A stretch of DNA of 64,000 nt. Source: Thalassospira sp. TSL5-1 (lineage in GTDB: Bacteria; Pseudomonadota; Alphaproteobacteria; Rhodospirillales; Thalassospiraceae). A model generated the notes under the pieces. It was not told where the DNA came from, ran no database searches, and saw only the letters and a list, made by a program, of their open reading frames with translations. Positions 18,200 to 28,441 of this stretch are shown in pieces. Both the position numbers and the translations under genes were made by a program. The first letter of the stretch is position 1. Each line of letters opens with the position of its first letter. The stretch spans positions 930,001 through 994,000 of the forward strand of contig NZ_KV880637.1 of the NCBI RefSeq assembly GCF_001907695.1, written 5' to 3'.

Positions 18200-18619
18200 A
18201 TGCTTTCTCCGAAACGCACAAAGTTCCGTAAAGCCCACAAGGGACGCCTTAAAGGTGAAGCAAAAGGCGGTACGGATCTTAATTTCGGCGCTTATGGCTT
18301 GAAAGCGTTGGAACCGGAGCGTATAACGGCGCGTCAGATCGAAGCGGCACGCCGCGCGATCACCCGTCACATCCGCCGTCAAGGTCGGGTGTGGATCCGC
18401 GTTTTTCCGGATCTACCGGTTTCGCAAAAGCCTGCTGAGGTTCGTCAGGGTAAAGGTAAGGGTTCTGTCGAATATTGGGCAGCCCGCGTCAAACCCGGCC
18501 GGATTATGTTTGAACTTGACGGTGTTCCGCTGGATCTTGCGCGTCGGGCTTTCGAGCTCGCTTCGGCTAAGCTGCCGATCAAGACCAAGTTTGTCACGCG
18601 TCTTGGTGAAGGGGAGTAA
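18200..18619 (+). CDS. rplP: 50S ribosomal protein L16
   Basis: 139 residues opening [16 protein letters not shown], with the [37 protein letters not shown] region that lines the tRNA accommodation site; this segment holds the arginine hydroxylated by YcfD in some species. A GGAG ribosome site is visible. Confidence 0.98.
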   Translation: MLSPKRTKFRKAHKGRLKGEAKGGTDLNFGAYGLKALEPERITARQIEAARRAITRHIRRQGRVWIRVFPDLPVSQKPAEVRQGKGKGSVEYWAARVKPGRIMFELDGVPLDLARRAFELASAKLPIKTKFVTRLGEGE

Positions 18620-18625
18620 TTGGTG

Positions 18626-18826
18626 ATGAAAGTTGCTGATCTCCGCGCTAAAAGCGCCGATGAGCTTAAGGAAATGCTGCTCGACCTGCGTAAGGAGTCG
18701 TTTAACATGCGGTTCCAGCAGGCGACCGGGCAGTTCGAAAATACTGCGCGGGTCCGTCAGGTCCGTCGTGATATTGCCCGCATCAAAACCCTTCTCGGAA
18801 ACGAGAAGGGTGCGAGCGCGGCCTAA
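18626..18826 (+). CDS. rpmC: 50S ribosomal protein L29
   Basis: 66 residues ([32 protein letters not shown]…), two long helices. ATG 18626 follows in-frame TTG and GTG codons; it was chosen because MKVADLR matches the family and GGGGAG lies just upstream. L29 sits near the exit tunnel beside L23. Confidence 0.96.
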   Translation: MKVADLRAKSADELKEMLLDLRKESFNMRFQQATGQFENTARVRQVRRDIARIKTLLGNEKGASAA

Positions 18827-18852
18827 CAGGACACGCATAGGAGTTAAGACAC

Positions 18853-19086
18853 ATGCCGAGGCGTGTATTGCAGGGGACAGTCGTTTCGACCAAAAACGAC
18901 AAGACTGTGGTGGTCCGTGTGGAACGCCAGGTCATGCACCCGCTGTATAAAAAGTACGTGCGCAAGTCGAAGAAATTCCACGCGCATGATGAAGAGAACC
19001 GCTTCAAGACGGGTGACGTCGTTCGTATTCGCGAATGCCGGCCGATCTCGAAACTGAAGTCTTGGGAAGTAGTGGTCGAGGAGTGA
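18853..19086 (+). CDS. rpsQ: 30S ribosomal protein S17
   Basis: 77 residues, an OB fold: [49 protein letters not shown] is the canonical S17 sequence. An AGGAGTTAAG ribosome site precedes the ATG. Confidence 0.97.
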   Translation: MPRRVLQGTVVSTKNDKTVVVRVERQVMHPLYKKYVRKSKKFHAHDEENRFKTGDVVRIRECRPISKLKSWEVVVEE

Positions 19087-19120
19087 GTCCTCAGCCCAAT
19101 TATAGTCAAGGGGTAAACCC

Positions 19121-19489
19121 ATGATCCAGATGCAGTCCAATCTGGACGTCGCCGACAACAGCGGCGCTCGCCGTGTCCAGTGCATCAAGGTGCTGGGCGG
19201 CTCGAAGCGTAAAACCGCCAATGTTGGTGATGTTATCGTGGTTTCCGTCAAGGAAGCCATCCCGCGCGGTCGTGTTAAGAAGGGTGCAGTTCACAAGGCT
19301 GTTATCGTTCGGACCGCAAAGGAAATTCGCCGCTCTGACGGGTCTGCGATCCGTTTCGACCGTAACGCTGCCGTGTTGATCAACAACAATGGCGAGCCGA
19401 TCGGTACACGTATTTTCGGCCCGGTAACCCGTGAACTTCGTTCTAAAGGTTACATGAAGATCATTTCGCTCGCTCCGGAGGTGCTGTAA
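19121..19489 (+). CDS. rplN: 50S ribosomal protein L14
   Basis: 122 residues opening [27 protein letters not shown], the standard L14 length. L14 contacts the 30S subunit and RsfS. Its stop shares one base with the rplX ATG, so the two are coupled. Confidence 0.98.
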   Translation: MIQMQSNLDVADNSGARRVQCIKVLGGSKRKTANVGDVIVVSVKEAIPRGRVKKGAVHKAVIVRTAKEIRRSDGSAIRFDRNAAVLINNNGEPIGTRIFGPVTRELRSKGYMKIISLAPEVL

Positions 19490-19806
19490 TGGCTGCCAAA
19501 ATTAAAAAGGGTGATCGCGTTATTGTTCTGACGGGCAAAGACAAGGGTAAAACCGGCGATGTTATCGCCGCTTTCCCTGCCGAAAATAAGGTTCTGGTTC
19601 AGGGCGTAAACATGGTGAAACGTCACCAGCGTGCGTCTGGCGCCGAAACCGGTGGCATCGTCGAGAAGGAAGCGAAAATCAACGTTTCCAACGTCGCGAT
19701 TGTTGATCCTAAGGAAAACAAGCCGACCCGCGTCGGTTTCAAGACCCTCGATGATGGTCGCAAGGTTCGCGTTGCGAAGCTCAGCGGCGAAGTCATCGAC
19801 AACTGA
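19489..19806 (+). CDS. rplX: 50S ribosomal protein L24
   Basis: 105 residues. A KOW motif ([23 protein letters not shown]) at residues 4–26, then [10 protein letters not shown] and the C-terminal [26 protein letters not shown]24 initiates 50S assembly. Confidence 0.97.
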   Translation: MAAKIKKGDRVIVLTGKDKGKTGDVIAAFPAENKVLVQGVNMVKRHQRASGAETGGIVEKEAKINVSNVAIVDPKENKPTRVGFKTLDDGRKVRVAKLSGEVIDN

Positions 19807-19817
19807 GGGACGGAAAA

Positions 19818-20357
19818 ATGACGCGCCTGCGCGAACATTATAACTCAGTGGTGCGTGATGCACTCCAGAAAGAATTCTCTTACGAGAATGTTATGGAGAT
19901 TCCGCGCCTCGAAAAAATCGTGATCAATATGGGTGTCGGTGACGCCACCCAGGATCGCAAAAAGCTGGAAGGTGCAGCTGCGGACCTCGCAGCCATCACC
20001 GGTCAGAAGCCTGTTTTCACCAAGGCGAAAAAGTCCGTTGCGGCTTTCAAGCTGCGTGAAGGCATGAACATCGGTTGTAAAGTGACCCTGCGTCGCGACC
20101 GCATGTTTGAATTTTTGGATCGTCTGGTGACGATCGCGCTGCCGCGCGTTCGTGACTTCCGCGGTCTGAACAAGAAATCCTTCGACGGTCGTGGCAACTT
20201 TGCCATGGGCCTCAAGGAGCAGTTTGTTTTTCCTGAAGTCGAATATGACAAAGTCGATTCGGTCCGCGGGATGGACATTATCATTTGTACCACGGCTAAG
20301 TCCGACAACGAAGCTCTGGCCCTTCTCAAGGGTTTTGATCTTCCGTTCGGAAACTAA
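19818..20357 (+). CDS. rplE: 50S ribosomal protein L5
   Basis: 179 residues with [26 protein letters not shown] and [36 protein letters not shown], as in all L5 proteins. L5 binds 5S rRNA and the P-site tRNA. Eleven bases separate it from rplX. Confidence 0.98.
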   Translation: MTRLREHYNSVVRDALQKEFSYENVMEIPRLEKIVINMGVGDATQDRKKLEGAAADLAAITGQKPVFTKAKKSVAAFKLREGMNIGCKVTLRRDRMFEFLDRLVTIALPRVRDFRGLNKKSFDGRGNFAMGLKEQFVFPEVEYDKVDSVRGMDIIICTTAKSDNEALALLKGFDLPFGN

Positions 20358-20370
20358 CGGAGGTTGGCCA

Positions 20371-20676
20371 ATGGCCAAGAAAAGTGCTGTTCAGCGCGAA
20401 CTTAAACGTGAGCGTCTGGCAAAGCAGTATGCCAAAAAGCGTGCTGCCCTGAAATCGATCATCGCCGATCGCGAGACTTCTTTTGAAGATCGTGTTGTAG
20501 CTGTGATGAAACTTGCCCAGCTGCCGCGCAATTCGGCACGGAACCGTCAGCGTATTCGCTGCGCGGTTTCCGGTCGCCCGCGTGGGGTCTATCGTAAATT
20601 CCGCCTGTCCCGTATCGCCCTGCGTGAACTTGCTTCGCGTGGTCAGATTCCGGGCATGGTGAAGTCCAGCTGGTAA
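20371..20676 (+). CDS. rpsN: 30S ribosomal protein S14
   Basis: 101 residues ([27 protein letters not shown]…[34 protein letters not shown]). It is the long form without the CxxC zinc ribbon, as is usual in proteobacteria. ATG 20371 follows GGAGG; a longer in-frame extension into rplE is ignored. Confidence 0.97.
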   Translation: MAKKSAVQRELKRERLAKQYAKKRAALKSIIADRETSFEDRVVAVMKLAQLPRNSARNRQRIRCAVSGRPRGVYRKFRLSRIALRELASRGQIPGMVKSSW

Positions 20677-20688
20677 GGAGGACATCAC

Positions 20689-21087
20689 ATGTCTATGACT
20701 GATCCCGTAGGCGATATGCTCACGCGTATCCGTAACGGTCAGCGCGTTGGCAAGTCCAGCGTTGTCTCGCCGGCTTCCAAGCTGCGTCTTGGCGTTCTGG
20801 ACGTGCTCCAGCGCGAAGGTTTTATTCGTGGCTATTCTGTCAGTGAAATTCGCAAGGGCGTCAGCGAGATTGCCATTGAACTCAAATATTTTGAGGGCAC
20901 TGGCGTAATCAAGCAGATCGACCGCGTCTCGACCCCGGGCCGTCGTGTATATTCGAAGATCAAAGATCTTCCGAAGGTATATAACGGACTCGGTATCGCA
21001 GTTCTTTCTACTCCGAAGGGTGTTCTTTCGGATCAGGAAGCTCGCGAGCAAAATGTCGGCGGCGAAATCCTCTGCAAGGTATTCTAA
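20689..21087 (+). CDS. rpsH: 30S ribosomal protein S8
   Basis: 132 residues ([22 protein letters not shown]…[26 protein letters not shown]). S8 binds the central domain of 16S rRNA; in E. coli it is the translational repressor of the spc operon by mimicry at rplE, which I could not test here. A GGAGG site lies just upstream. Confidence 0.98.
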   Translation: MSMTDPVGDMLTRIRNGQRVGKSSVVSPASKLRLGVLDVLQREGFIRGYSVSEIRKGVSEIAIELKYFEGTGVIKQIDRVSTPGRRVYSKIKDLPKVYNGLGIAVLSTPKGVLSDQEAREQNVGGEILCKVF

Positions 21088-21101
21088 GGAGAGGGCCAAC
21101 G

Positions 21102-21635
21102 ATGTCGCGAGTAGGAAAAAATCCGGTGGCCGTGCCTAACGGCGTGTCCATCAACCTGACCGAAGCAGCAATCAGTGCAAAGGGCAAGCTCGGTGAGCTT
21201 AGCCTGAACCTGACCTCGGACGTAACCGTTACCCAGGAAGATAACCAGATCTGGGTAAAACCGAACAATGACAGCAAGCGCGCTCGCGCGCTTTGGGGAA
21301 CCACCCGTGCCAACATCGCCAATCTGGTGGCTGGTGTTTCGGAAGGTTTCACCAAGAAGCTCGAAATCACCGGTGTTGGTTACCGTGCCCAGGTCCAGGG
21401 AAATAAACTGGTTCTGCAGCTTGGTTTTTCACATGACGTAGAAATGGACATTCCGTCCGGTCTTTCCGTCGTTGCTGAAAAGCCGACCCTTATCGCCATT
21501 TCTGGCGCAGATAAACAGCTCGTTGGTCAGTTTGCGGCAAATGCCCGCGGCTGGCGCGGTCCGGAGCCTTACAAAGGCAAGGGTGTCCGTTACGAAGGCG
21601 AGTATATCTTGCGCAAAGAAGGCAAGAAGAAGTAA
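21102..21635 (+). CDS. rplF: 50S ribosomal protein L6
   Basis: 177 residues, two repeated L6 folds: [19 protein letters not shown] at the N-terminus and the C-terminal signature [34 protein letters not shown]. It lies beneath the GTPase-associated region. Confidence 0.98.
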   Translation: MSRVGKNPVAVPNGVSINLTEAAISAKGKLGELSLNLTSDVTVTQEDNQIWVKPNNDSKRARALWGTTRANIANLVAGVSEGFTKKLEITGVGYRAQVQGNKLVLQLGFSHDVEMDIPSGLSVVAEKPTLIAISGADKQLVGQFAANARGWRGPEPYKGKGVRYEGEYILRKEGKKK

Positions 21636-21646
21636 GGACTGGCACG

Positions 21647-21994
21647 ATGAACAACGCGAGAAAACTTTTCGAACGTCGCAAACGCCGCGTTCGTTTTGCG
21701 ATCCGCCAGAAAGCGGCCGGTCGCCCGCGCCTCAGCGTGCACCGTTCCAACGCACATATCTATGCTCAGATCATCGACGATCTCGCTGGCAAAACCATTG
21801 CCTCGGCTTCGTCGGCAGAGAATGGTGCGAAGGGCGGTAACGCCGAAGCTGCTGCGCTTGTCGGTAAAGCCATTGCCGAACGTGCTGTTGCCGCTGGTGT
21901 AAAAACGGTCGTTTTCGATCGTGGCGGGTATTTGTTCCATGGCCGGGTGAAAGCTCTGGCCGATGCCGCCCGTGAGGGCGGTCTGGACTTCTAA
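21647..21994 (+). CDS. rplR: 50S ribosomal protein L18
   Basis: 115 residues with [42 protein letters not shown] and the terminal [26 protein letters not shown]. It binds 5S rRNA. It starts 11 bases after rplF. Confidence 0.97.
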   Translation: MNNARKLFERRKRRVRFAIRQKAAGRPRLSVHRSNAHIYAQIIDDLAGKTIASASSAENGAKGGNAEAAALVGKAIAERAVAAGVKTVVFDRGGYLFHGRVKALADAAREGGLDF

Positions 21995-22005
21995 GGAGCA
22001 CGACC

Positions 22006-22593
22006 ATGGCACGTAATCAAAATCAGCCGCAGCAGGCGCCGAAAAACCGTGAAGAGACCGAACTCGTCGACAAGCTGGTTGGTATCAACCGCGTCGCGAA
22101 AGTGGTCAAAGGCGGTCGTCGCTTTGCTTTCTCCGCAATGGTTGTTGTTGGTGATCAGCGCGGTCGCGTCGGTTACGGCACGGGTAAAGCCCGTGAAGTT
22201 CCCGAAGCAATCCGCAAGGCCACCGAAGCAGCCAAGCGCAACATGATCCGCGTTCCGTTGCGCGAAGGTCGTACCCTGCATCATGACATCAATGGTCATT
22301 TCGGTGCAGGTCGCGTTCTCCTTCGTTCGGCTCCGGCCGGTACCGGTATTATTGCCGGTGGTGCAATGCGCGCAGTGTTTGAAACGATGGGTGTTCAGGA
22401 CGTGGTTGCCAAGTGCACCGGGTCCAACAACCCGCACAACGTCATCCGTGCAACCCTCGACGCTCTGGTCAATGGCGCTTCCCCGCGTCAGGTAGCGGCC
22501 AAGCGCGGTCTGAAGGTTGGCGATATCGTTGCCCGTCGCGACAGCGGTTCTGCAGCAGCTAACGCTGCTTCTGCCGCCCTCGAAAAGGAGTAA
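22006..22593 (+). CDS. rpsE: 30S ribosomal protein S5
   Basis: 195 residues. A double-stranded RNA-binding half ([31 protein letters not shown]) and a C-terminal half with the [35 protein letters not shown] segment. An N-terminal Gln/Pro-rich stretch of about 15 residues is typical of alphaproteobacteria. S5 affects decoding fidelity. Confidence 0.98.
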   Translation: MARNQNQPQQAPKNREETELVDKLVGINRVAKVVKGGRRFAFSAMVVVGDQRGRVGYGTGKAREVPEAIRKATEAAKRNMIRVPLREGRTLHHDINGHFGAGRVLLRSAPAGTGIIAGGAMRAVFETMGVQDVVAKCTGSNNPHNVIRATLDALVNGASPRQVAAKRGLKVGDIVARRDSGSAAANAASAALEKE

Positions 22594-22599
22594 TTCGAT

Positions 22600-22794
22600 A
22601 TGGCTGCTAGCAAAAAAGCGACCGTTCGTGTTACCCAGACCGGGTCGCCGATTGGACGTCCGGCAGACCAGCGTGCAACGCTGGTCGGTCTTGGTCTCAA
22701 CAAGATGCACCGGACTCGTGAGCTGGAAGATACTCCGGCTGTTCGCGGAATGATCGCCAAGGTCAAGCACCTCGTCCGTGTGGACGAGGCCTGA
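22600..22794 (+). CDS. rpmD: 50S ribosomal protein L30
   Basis: 64 residues ([56 protein letters not shown]), the complete small L30 fold. A GGAG site precedes it and rplO follows 28 bases on. Confidence 0.96.
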   Translation: MAASKKATVRVTQTGSPIGRPADQRATLVGLGLNKMHRTRELEDTPAVRGMIAKVKHLVRVDEA

Positions 22795-22822
22795 TTGGCC
22801 CAGATCGAAAAGGTGTTGATTG

Positions 22823-23311
22823 ATGAAACTCAACGAACTTGCTGATAACCCGGGTGCCCGCAAAGCGCGTACCCGTGTTGGTCGCGGCATTGGTTCGGGC
22901 AAAGGCAAAACTTCTGGCGCAGGTCAGAAGGGTCAGAAGTCCCGTTCCGGCGTAGCGATTTACGGTTTTGAAGGCGGGCAGATGCCGATTTATCGCCGCC
23001 TTCCTAAGCGTGGCTTTAAAAACCCGTTCCGCAAGGAATATGGCGTTGTGAACCTGGGTACCCTTCAGACTGCCGTTGATAACGGTGTTCTTGAAGAAGG
23101 TGCAAATGTCACCATCGCTCTCCTGGTGGAAAAAGGCCTGGCCCGTCCTCAGAAAGACGGTCTGCGTCTGCTCGCTAAGGGCGAACTCAAGGCGAAACTC
23201 GCCATCGAAATCACCGGTGCTTCCAAGTCGGCTATTGAAGCCGTCGAGAAAGCCGGTGGCTCGGTAACGGTTCTGGCTCCGGCTGCGGCCGAAGCAGAAA
23301 CCGCAGAGTAA
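22823..23311 (+). CDS. rplO: 50S ribosomal protein L15
   Basis: 162 residues. [41 protein letters not shown], with the long Gly/Arg/Lys N-terminal extension that threads into 23S rRNA, and the [21 protein letters not shown] signature. ATG 22823 chosen over the adjacent in-frame TTG. Confidence 0.98.
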   Translation: MKLNELADNPGARKARTRVGRGIGSGKGKTSGAGQKGQKSRSGVAIYGFEGGQMPIYRRLPKRGFKNPFRKEYGVVNLGTLQTAVDNGVLEEGANVTIALLVEKGLARPQKDGLRLLAKGELKAKLAIEITGASKSAIEAVEKAGGSVTVLAPAAAEAETAE

Positions 23312-23327
23312 GCCTCTGTAACGACGT

Positions 23328-23371
23328 GAGGGTCCGGTTCCATCTTGCATGGGCCCGGACCCTCCGGTTTT
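23328..23371 (+). terminator. Hairpin with TTTT between rplO and secY
   Basis: A perfect 10-base stem, GAGGGTCCGG (23328–23337) with CCGGACCCTC (23355–23364), and TTTT at 23367–23370, 16 bases past the rplO stop and 22 bases before the secY ATG. It looks like a partial terminator or attenuator that could lower secY relative to the ribosomal genes; it may instead be a processing site. Confidence 0.6.
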
Positions 23372-23392
23372 AGTGTATTGGGAGATGAGTGC

Positions 23393-24739
23393 ATGGCATC
23401 GGCCGCCGAGCAGCTTGCCGCGAACCTGAACTGGTCGTCTTTTTCCAAGGCGACTGAGCTTAAAAAGCGTATCTGGTTCACTTTGGGGGCGCTTATTGTT
23501 TATCGTCTGGGAACCTATATTCCCGTTCCTGGCGTGGATCCGTCCATTCTTGCGGATATTTTCCGGCAGAATGCGGGTGGTGTCCTTGGCATGTTCGACA
23601 TGTTCGCAGGTGGCGCATTAAGCCGCATGACGATCTTTGCTCTGAACATCATGCCCTACATCTCGGCTTCAATTATTATTCAGTTGATGACCACCGTTTC
23701 GCCCACTCTTGAGCAGTATAAAAAAGAGGGCGAGCAGGGTCGTAAAAAGATTAATCAATATACCCGCTATCTGACGGTTGTGATTGCAACGGTTCAGGCC
23801 TGGGGCATTGCCGTTGGCCTTGAAAGCATGTCAGGCTCGATGGGAGCTGCGGTTCATGAACCGGGTATGTTCTTCCGTCTGATCGCTGTCGTGACGCTGG
23901 TTGGCGGTACCATGTTTCTGATGTGGCTGGGCGAGCAAGTCACCCAGCGCGGTATCGGTAACGGTATTTCCCTGATCATCTTCACCGGTATTGTTGCCAA
24001 CCTGCCGCGTGCCATTGCCGGCACGCTGGAACTGGGCCGTACCGGCGCGCTTTCCGCCCTGGTGATCGTTGCCATCATTGTCATGGCGGTTGCAGTGATT
24101 GCCTTTATCGTCTTCATGGAACGCGCACAGCGCCGGGTGCTTATTCAGTATCCGAAACGCCAGGTCGGCATGAAGGTGATGGAAGGGCAGAGCTCTCATC
24201 TGCCGCTCAAGATCAACACTGCCGGTGTGATCCCGCCGATCTTTGCCAGCTCTTTGTTGCTGATGCCGCTGTCTGTCGCGCAGTTTACGGCAGGGACGGA
24301 TGCCCCTGCATGGCTGACGAGTGTGACGGCTGTTCTGGGGCGTGGTCAGCCGCTTTACATCGCGCTGTATATCGCCCTGATCGTGTTTTTCTCGTTCTTC
24401 TATACGGCTGTTGTCTTTAACCCGGATGACACTGCGGACAATCTGAAGAAGCATGGCGGCTTTATTCCCGGCATTCGGCCCGGCAAGAATACCGCTGCGC
24501 ATCTTGACTTTATTCTGACCCGCCTGACGGTTTTGGGTGCCGCGTATCTGGCTTTTGTGTGTATTCTGCCAGAATTGTTGATCGCGGAATGGTCGGTGCC
24601 ATTCTACTTTGGTGGGACTAGCCTGCTGATCGTTGTCACGGTAACGATGGATACTGTTGCACAGATTCAGTCACACATGCTGGCCCATCAGTATGAAGGC
24701 CTGATCAAGAAATCGAAACTGCGCGGACGCCGCCGTTAA
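23393..24739 (+). CDS. secY: Preprotein translocase subunit SecY
   Basis: 448 residues with ten membrane segments; the plug and first segments ([25 protein letters not shown]), the [18 protein letters not shown] segment and the cytosolic loop [18 protein letters not shown] are diagnostic. It forms the protein-conducting channel with SecE and SecG. ATG 23393 follows GGGAG; an upstream in-frame start at 23345 lies inside the preceding hairpin and is rejected. Confidence 0.97.
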   Translation: MASAAEQLAANLNWSSFSKATELKKRIWFTLGALIVYRLGTYIPVPGVDPSILADIFRQNAGGVLGMFDMFAGGALSRMTIFALNIMPYISASIIIQLMTTVSPTLEQYKKEGEQGRKKINQYTRYLTVVIATVQAWGIAVGLESMSGSMGAAVHEPGMFFRLIAVVTLVGGTMFLMWLGEQVTQRGIGNGISLIIFTGIVANLPRAIAGTLELGRTGALSALVIVAIIVMAVAVIAFIVFMERAQRRVLIQYPKRQVGMKVMEGQSSHLPLKINTAGVIPPIFASSLLLMPLSVAQFTAGTDAPAWLTSVTAVLGRGQPLYIALYIALIVFFSFFYTAVVFNPDDTADNLKKHGGFIPGIRPGKNTAAHLDFILTRLTVLGAAYLAFVCILPELLIAEWSVPFYFGGTSLLIVVTVTMDTVAQIQSHMLAHQYEGLIKKSKLRGRRR

Positions 24740-24771
24740 GACAGGTGCCGCGCGACTATCAGGGGGTAACG

Positions 24772-25416
24772 ATGAACATTATCCTTCTTGGCCCGCCCGG
24801 TGCCGGCAAAGGGACCCAGGCCAAGCGGCTTGAAACGGGTCGCGGGATGATACAGCTTTCTACCGGCGACATGCTGCGTGCCGCAGTTGCCGCCGGGACC
24901 GAACTTGGAAAGCAGGCCCAGAAAGTCATGGATGCGGGAAATCTCGTCTCTGACGATCTGATGATTGGTCTGATTTCCGAACGTCTCGACCAGGATGATA
25001 CCAAGGGTGGTTTTATCCTGGACGGTTTTCCACGCACCACGGCCCAGGCACAAGCCCTGGACGAGATGCTGGAACAAAAAGGCCTTGTTCTGGATTACGT
25101 GATTGAATTGCGTGTTGATGATGCCGCCCTTGTGCGCCGTATTGTTGGCCGTTATACCTGTGCCAGATGCGGACAGGGATATCACGACGAATTCCAGAAG
25201 CCCAAGGTTGAAGGTGTTTGTGACGCATGTGGCAGCACCGAATTTAAGCGTCGCGCAGACGACAACGCCGAAACGGTTACGTCGCGACTGGAGGCCTATC
25301 ACAGGCAGACAGCACCTATCATTCCTTACTATGAGAAGGAAGGTAAGCTGAAAACAGTTGACGGCATGGCTGAAATCGACGAAGTTACGCGCGAGATTGA
25401 AGCCATCCTGGGGTAA
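24772..25416 (+). CDS. adk: Adenylate kinase, zinc-lid type
   Basis: 214 residues. P-loop [32 protein letters not shown], and a LID domain with four cysteines (CARCGQGY … CDACGS, about residues 127–150) expected to bind zinc. It interconverts ATP, ADP and AMP. ATG 24772 sits five bases after GGGGG; a longer frame from 24745 lacks family support. It follows secY by 32 bases. Confidence 0.97.
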   Translation: MNIILLGPPGAGKGTQAKRLETGRGMIQLSTGDMLRAAVAAGTELGKQAQKVMDAGNLVSDDLMIGLISERLDQDDTKGGFILDGFPRTTAQAQALDEMLEQKGLVLDYVIELRVDDAALVRRIVGRYTCARCGQGYHDEFQKPKVEGVCDACGSTEFKRRADDNAETVTSRLEAYHRQTAPIIPYYEKEGKLKTVDGMAEIDEVTREIEAILG

Positions 25417-25443
25417 TTTCCCGGGCTGGTCGTGTTTTGCTTT

Positions 25444-25470
25444 GCGGGTTAGCTCTTGCTGGCCCGCTTT
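25444..25470 (+). other. GC hairpin between adk and rpsM
   Basis: GCGGG-TT-AGC pairs with GCT-GG-CCCGC around a TCTT loop, followed by TTT. It is an imperfect stem in the 120-base adk–rpsM gap. It may be a weak terminator or a leader element of the alpha-operon segment, where S4 regulates in E. coli; the resemblance to that pseudoknot is not evident. Confidence 0.4.
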
Positions 25471-25536
25471 GCATCTGCGATTGGTCCCAAAGGATCTGCC
25501 GTAGGGTTTGTTAACAGGAAACAGGAGTCTCACACA

Positions 25537-25905
25537 GTGGCTCGTATTGCTGGCGTAAATATCCCGACCGCGAAGCGCGTCGAGATTGCGCTTACCTACA
25601 TCACCGGTATTGGTCCGGCGAAAGCTAAAGAAATTTGCTCGAAAGTTGGTATCGAAGCGCAGACTCGCGTTCACCAGCTGAGTGACGATCAGGTTCTTCG
25701 TGTTCGCGAAGTCATCGACGCCGATTACGTCGTTGAAGGTGACCTGCGTCGTGAAACCGCAATGAACATCAAACGTCTGATGGATCTGGGCTGCTACCGT
25801 GGCCTGCGTCATCGTCGTGGTCTCCCGGTGCGCGGTCAGCGTACCCACACCAATGCCCGCACCCGTAAGGGCCCGGCTAAGCCGATTGCTGGCAAGAAGA
25901 AGTAA
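25537..25905 (+). CDS. rpsM: 30S ribosomal protein S13
   Basis: 122 residues from GTG 25537 ([25 protein letters not shown]), nine bases after an AGGAG site. The C-terminus [28 protein letters not shown] is typical. The upstream in-frame extension from 25456 has no family support. Confidence 0.97.
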   Translation: MARIAGVNIPTAKRVEIALTYITGIGPAKAKEICSKVGIEAQTRVHQLSDDQVLRVREVIDADYVVEGDLRRETAMNIKRLMDLGCYRGLRHRRGLPVRGQRTHTNARTRKGPAKPIAGKKK

Positions 25906-25920
25906 GGTAGGGGAACGACA

Positions 25921-26313
25921 ATGGCAAAAGCACCTCAGACTCGTGTGCGTCGCCGCGAGCGTAAGAATATTACGAACGGCATTGCGCATGTGAATGCAAC
26001 GTTCAACAACACCATGATCACCATCACCGACGTTCAGGGCAATACCATTGCCTGGTCGACCGCTGGTGGCATGGGTTTCCGTGGTTCGCGTAAATCCACG
26101 CCTTATGCAGCACAGATTGCTGCAGAAGATGCGGGGAAGAAAGCTGCTGAACACGGCATGAAAACGCTTGAAGTCGAAGTCAAGGGCCCGGGTTCAGGGC
26201 GCGAATCGGCTTTGCGCGCCTTGCAGGCAGTCGGTTTCACCGTTACGTCGATCAAAGACGTAACGCCGATTCCGCACAATGGTTGCCGTCCGCGCAAGCG
26301 TCGTCGCGTCTAA
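25921..26313 (+). CDS. rpsK: 30S ribosomal protein S11
   Basis: 130 residues with [46 protein letters not shown] and the C-terminal [16 protein letters not shown], standard S11. It lines the mRNA exit platform. Confidence 0.98.
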   Translation: MAKAPQTRVRRRERKNITNGIAHVNATFNNTMITITDVQGNTIAWSTAGGMGFRGSRKSTPYAAQIAAEDAGKKAAEHGMKTLEVEVKGPGSGRESALRALQAVGFTVTSIKDVTPIPHNGCRPRKRRRV

Positions 26314-26342
26314 TCGCGCCGATCTGCGGACGACCCGCGTAT

Positions 26343-26396
26343 AGGCCCGGGAGACCGGGCCTGTTCGCGTTTCTCGTTGGGGTGTATCTCACCCCA
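26343..26396 (+). other. Two tandem hairpins between rpsK and rpoA
   Basis: Hairpin 1 is AGGCCCGG–GAGA–CCGGGCCT (26343–26362), a perfect 8-pair stem with a GNRA-type loop. Hairpin 2 is TGGGGTG–TATCT–CACCCCA (26378–26396), seven perfect pairs. Neither has a T run. They lie in the 118-base gap before rpoA and may set rpoA mRNA processing, stability or autoregulation. Confidence 0.65.
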
Positions 26397-26431
26397 CATT
26401 ACCCTAGGCTCCAGTTGCGAAGGTGGGTCTC

Positions 26432-27448
26432 GTGATTCAGAAGAACTGGCAGGAACTGATTAAGCCGACGAAGCTTGATGTTACCCCGGGTACAGACGCC
26501 AGCCGCGTCGGTACGATCGTGGCTGAACCGCTGGAGCGCGGTTTTGGTCAGACCCTGGGCAACGCGCTGCGTCGCATTCTGCTGTCGTCACTCCAGGGTT
26601 CGGCAGTGACTGCAATCCAGATCGATGGCGTTTTACACGAATTCTCGTCGATTCCCGGGGTCCGGGAAGATGTTACCGACATCATCCTGAACATCAAGAC
26701 CCTGGGTGTGCGTATGCACGCCGAAGGTCCGAAGAAAATGACCCTGAAGGCGACTGGCCCCGGTGCCGTCACCGCAGGTCAGATCGAAACCGGTGCGGAT
26801 ATCGAAATCCTCAATCCGGGTCTTGAGCTGTGCCACCTTGATGATGGCGCGACGCTCAATATCGAATTCACCGTTGAAAACGGCAAGGGCTATGTTGCTG
26901 CGACTGCGCACCGCTCTGCCGATGCGCCGATTGGCCTTATTCCGATCGATGCGATTTTCAGCCCGATCCGCAAGGTCGCTTACAAGGTTGAAAATACCCG
27001 TGTTGGCCAGGATACCGATTTTGACAAACTGTCGATTACCGTTGAAACCAACGGTTCGGTAACGCCGGAAGACTCGGTTGCCCTTGCTGCGCGCATTCTG
27101 CAGGACCAGTTGTCGCTGTTCGTGAACTTCGAAGAACCTGAAGCGGTTGTCGAAGAGAAGAAAGAAGACGAACTGCCGTTCAACAAAAACCTGCTGCGTA
27201 AGGTTGATGAACTTGAACTGTCTGTTCGTTCGGCAAACTGCCTGAAGAACGACAACATCATTTATATCGGTGATCTGGTTCAGAAGTCCGAGGCAGAAAT
27301 GCTTCGTACGCCGAACTTCGGCCGTAAATCGCTCAACGAAATCAAGGATGTTCTGGCTCAGATGGGTCTGCATCTCGGGATGGAAGTTGGCGGTTGGCCG
27401 CCCGAAAATATCGAAGATCTGGCACGCAAGTTCGAAGACCCGTTCTAA
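26432..27448 (+). CDS. rpoA: DNA-directed RNA polymerase alpha subunit
   Basis: 338 residues from GTG 26432 ([15 protein letters not shown]), six bases after AGGTGGG. The N-terminal dimerisation domain has [21 protein letters not shown] and the C-terminal DNA- and activator-binding domain has [49 protein letters not shown] nine bases upstream would add only three residues. Confidence 0.98.
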   Translation: MIQKNWQELIKPTKLDVTPGTDASRVGTIVAEPLERGFGQTLGNALRRILLSSLQGSAVTAIQIDGVLHEFSSIPGVREDVTDIILNIKTLGVRMHAEGPKKMTLKATGPGAVTAGQIETGADIEILNPGLELCHLDDGATLNIEFTVENGKGYVAATAHRSADAPIGLIPIDAIFSPIRKVAYKVENTRVGQDTDFDKLSITVETNGSVTPEDSVALAARILQDQLSLFVNFEEPEAVVEEKKEDELPFNKNLLRKVDELELSVRSANCLKNDNIIYIGDLVQKSEAEMLRTPNFGRKSLNEIKDVLAQMGLHLGMEVGGWPPENIEDLARKFEDPF

Positions 27449-27621
27449 GACGGGGCTTCGGCCTGCGGGTCGATATGGAACGCGTTCTGCGGTCCAGCAC
27501 AGGGTGAATAACCCTACCGGGCAGAGTTGCCCACACCGTACGTGCATGACCTGTTTTCAGGGTGGCGTTACGGTTTCACAATCGGTTTCGCGCGCGAAGC
27601 CAAGCCAGAAGGAGAGTACCC

Positions 27622-28050
27622 ATGCGTCACGGTATGCAAGGCCGTAAACTCAATCGGACGAAGTCCCATCGTAAGGCAATGTTTGCCAACATGGCTGTTT
27701 CGTTGATCACTCACGAACAGATCAAGACGACTCTTCCGAAGGCCAAAGATCTTCGCCCGTATGTCGAAAAACTGATTACGCTGGGCAAGCGGGGCGACCT
27801 GCATGCACGCCGTCAGGCTCTTTCGACCCTGCGTGACGAAGCGGCTGTTGCCAAGCTGTTCGGCGCTGTTGCTGAACGCTACAAGGAACGCAATGGTGGT
27901 TACACCCGCGTTCTTAAAGCTGGCTTCCGTTACGGCGATGCTGCTCCGGTTGCACTGATCGAACTCGTCGATCGTGACCCGGAAGCAAAAGGTGCGGCTG
28001 ACCGCGCCCGCCTCGAAGCAGAGGGCGAAGCTGAAGGTTCGGACGAATAA
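27622..28050 (+). CDS. rplQ: 50S ribosomal protein L17
   Basis: 142 residues ([53 protein letters not shown]…). ATG 27622 follows AAGGAG; an upstream frame start at 27562 is not family-like. The acidic C-terminal tail of about 15 residues is extra. A small hairpin, GGGCA–GAGT–TGCCC, lies at 27519–27532 in the rpoA–rplQ gap. It is the last gene of the block. Confidence 0.97.
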   Translation: MRHGMQGRKLNRTKSHRKAMFANMAVSLITHEQIKTTLPKAKDLRPYVEKLITLGKRGDLHARRQALSTLRDEAAVAKLFGAVAERYKERNGGYTRVLKAGFRYGDAAPVALIELVDRDPEAKGAADRARLEAEGEAEGSDE

Positions 28051-28077
28051 GTCCAACGCCTTGGCCAAAGAAACGAG

Positions 28078-28107
28078 CGGGTGGTGCCTTGGCACCGCCC
28101 GTTTTTT
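28078..28107 (+). terminator. Terminator closing the ribosomal superoperon
   Basis: The stem CGGGTGGTGCC pairs with GGCACCGCCCG (one G·T pair) around TT and is followed by seven T residues at 28102–28108. Confidence 0.92.
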
Positions 28108-28441
28108 TATGGCTTCTGCCGGGATAGCGGGGCAGAGGGCCGTGCGCCGTGCTTTGTGCGATGCGCTCGCAGGCACAGGCTTGTTCTGTTCTTCTTTACC
28201 ACCCGGTTGGTGAATAACAGACAGGACAATGGTTGCAGGGGCGGGCATTTGGTCCTAAATCTGAAGGGTCCCAGGGGTTTTCATCATCCGTTCCCGCCTT
28301 TCCGGTTCTGTCGTTCGCACCCTACCTGTTTTGCATGTGTGACGTCTCGGCCAACAAACATGCTGTCTTGCAGTGCATTTAACCGGTAAAATCGGCATCG
28401 CGGGGTGAAACCCACCCATCTCAAGCATGGAAGAGAGAAAC
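28108..28441. other. Intergenic region upstream of the HtrA-type protease
   Basis: About 330 bases without a recognisable gene. Promoter elements for the protease must lie here, but I see no strong -35/-10 pair, no sigma-E-like site I would defend, and no SRP RNA signature. Confidence 0.55.

Noticed and set aside
24736-26154. 472-codon minus-strand frame opposite adk, rpsM and rpsK
   Set aside because: Antisense to three certain genes, no family features or ribosome site.
28108-28441. SRP RNA or another housekeeping RNA in the gap after rplQ
   Set aside because: The conserved SRP core (GGTCAGG…GGAAGCAGCC-type) is absent.
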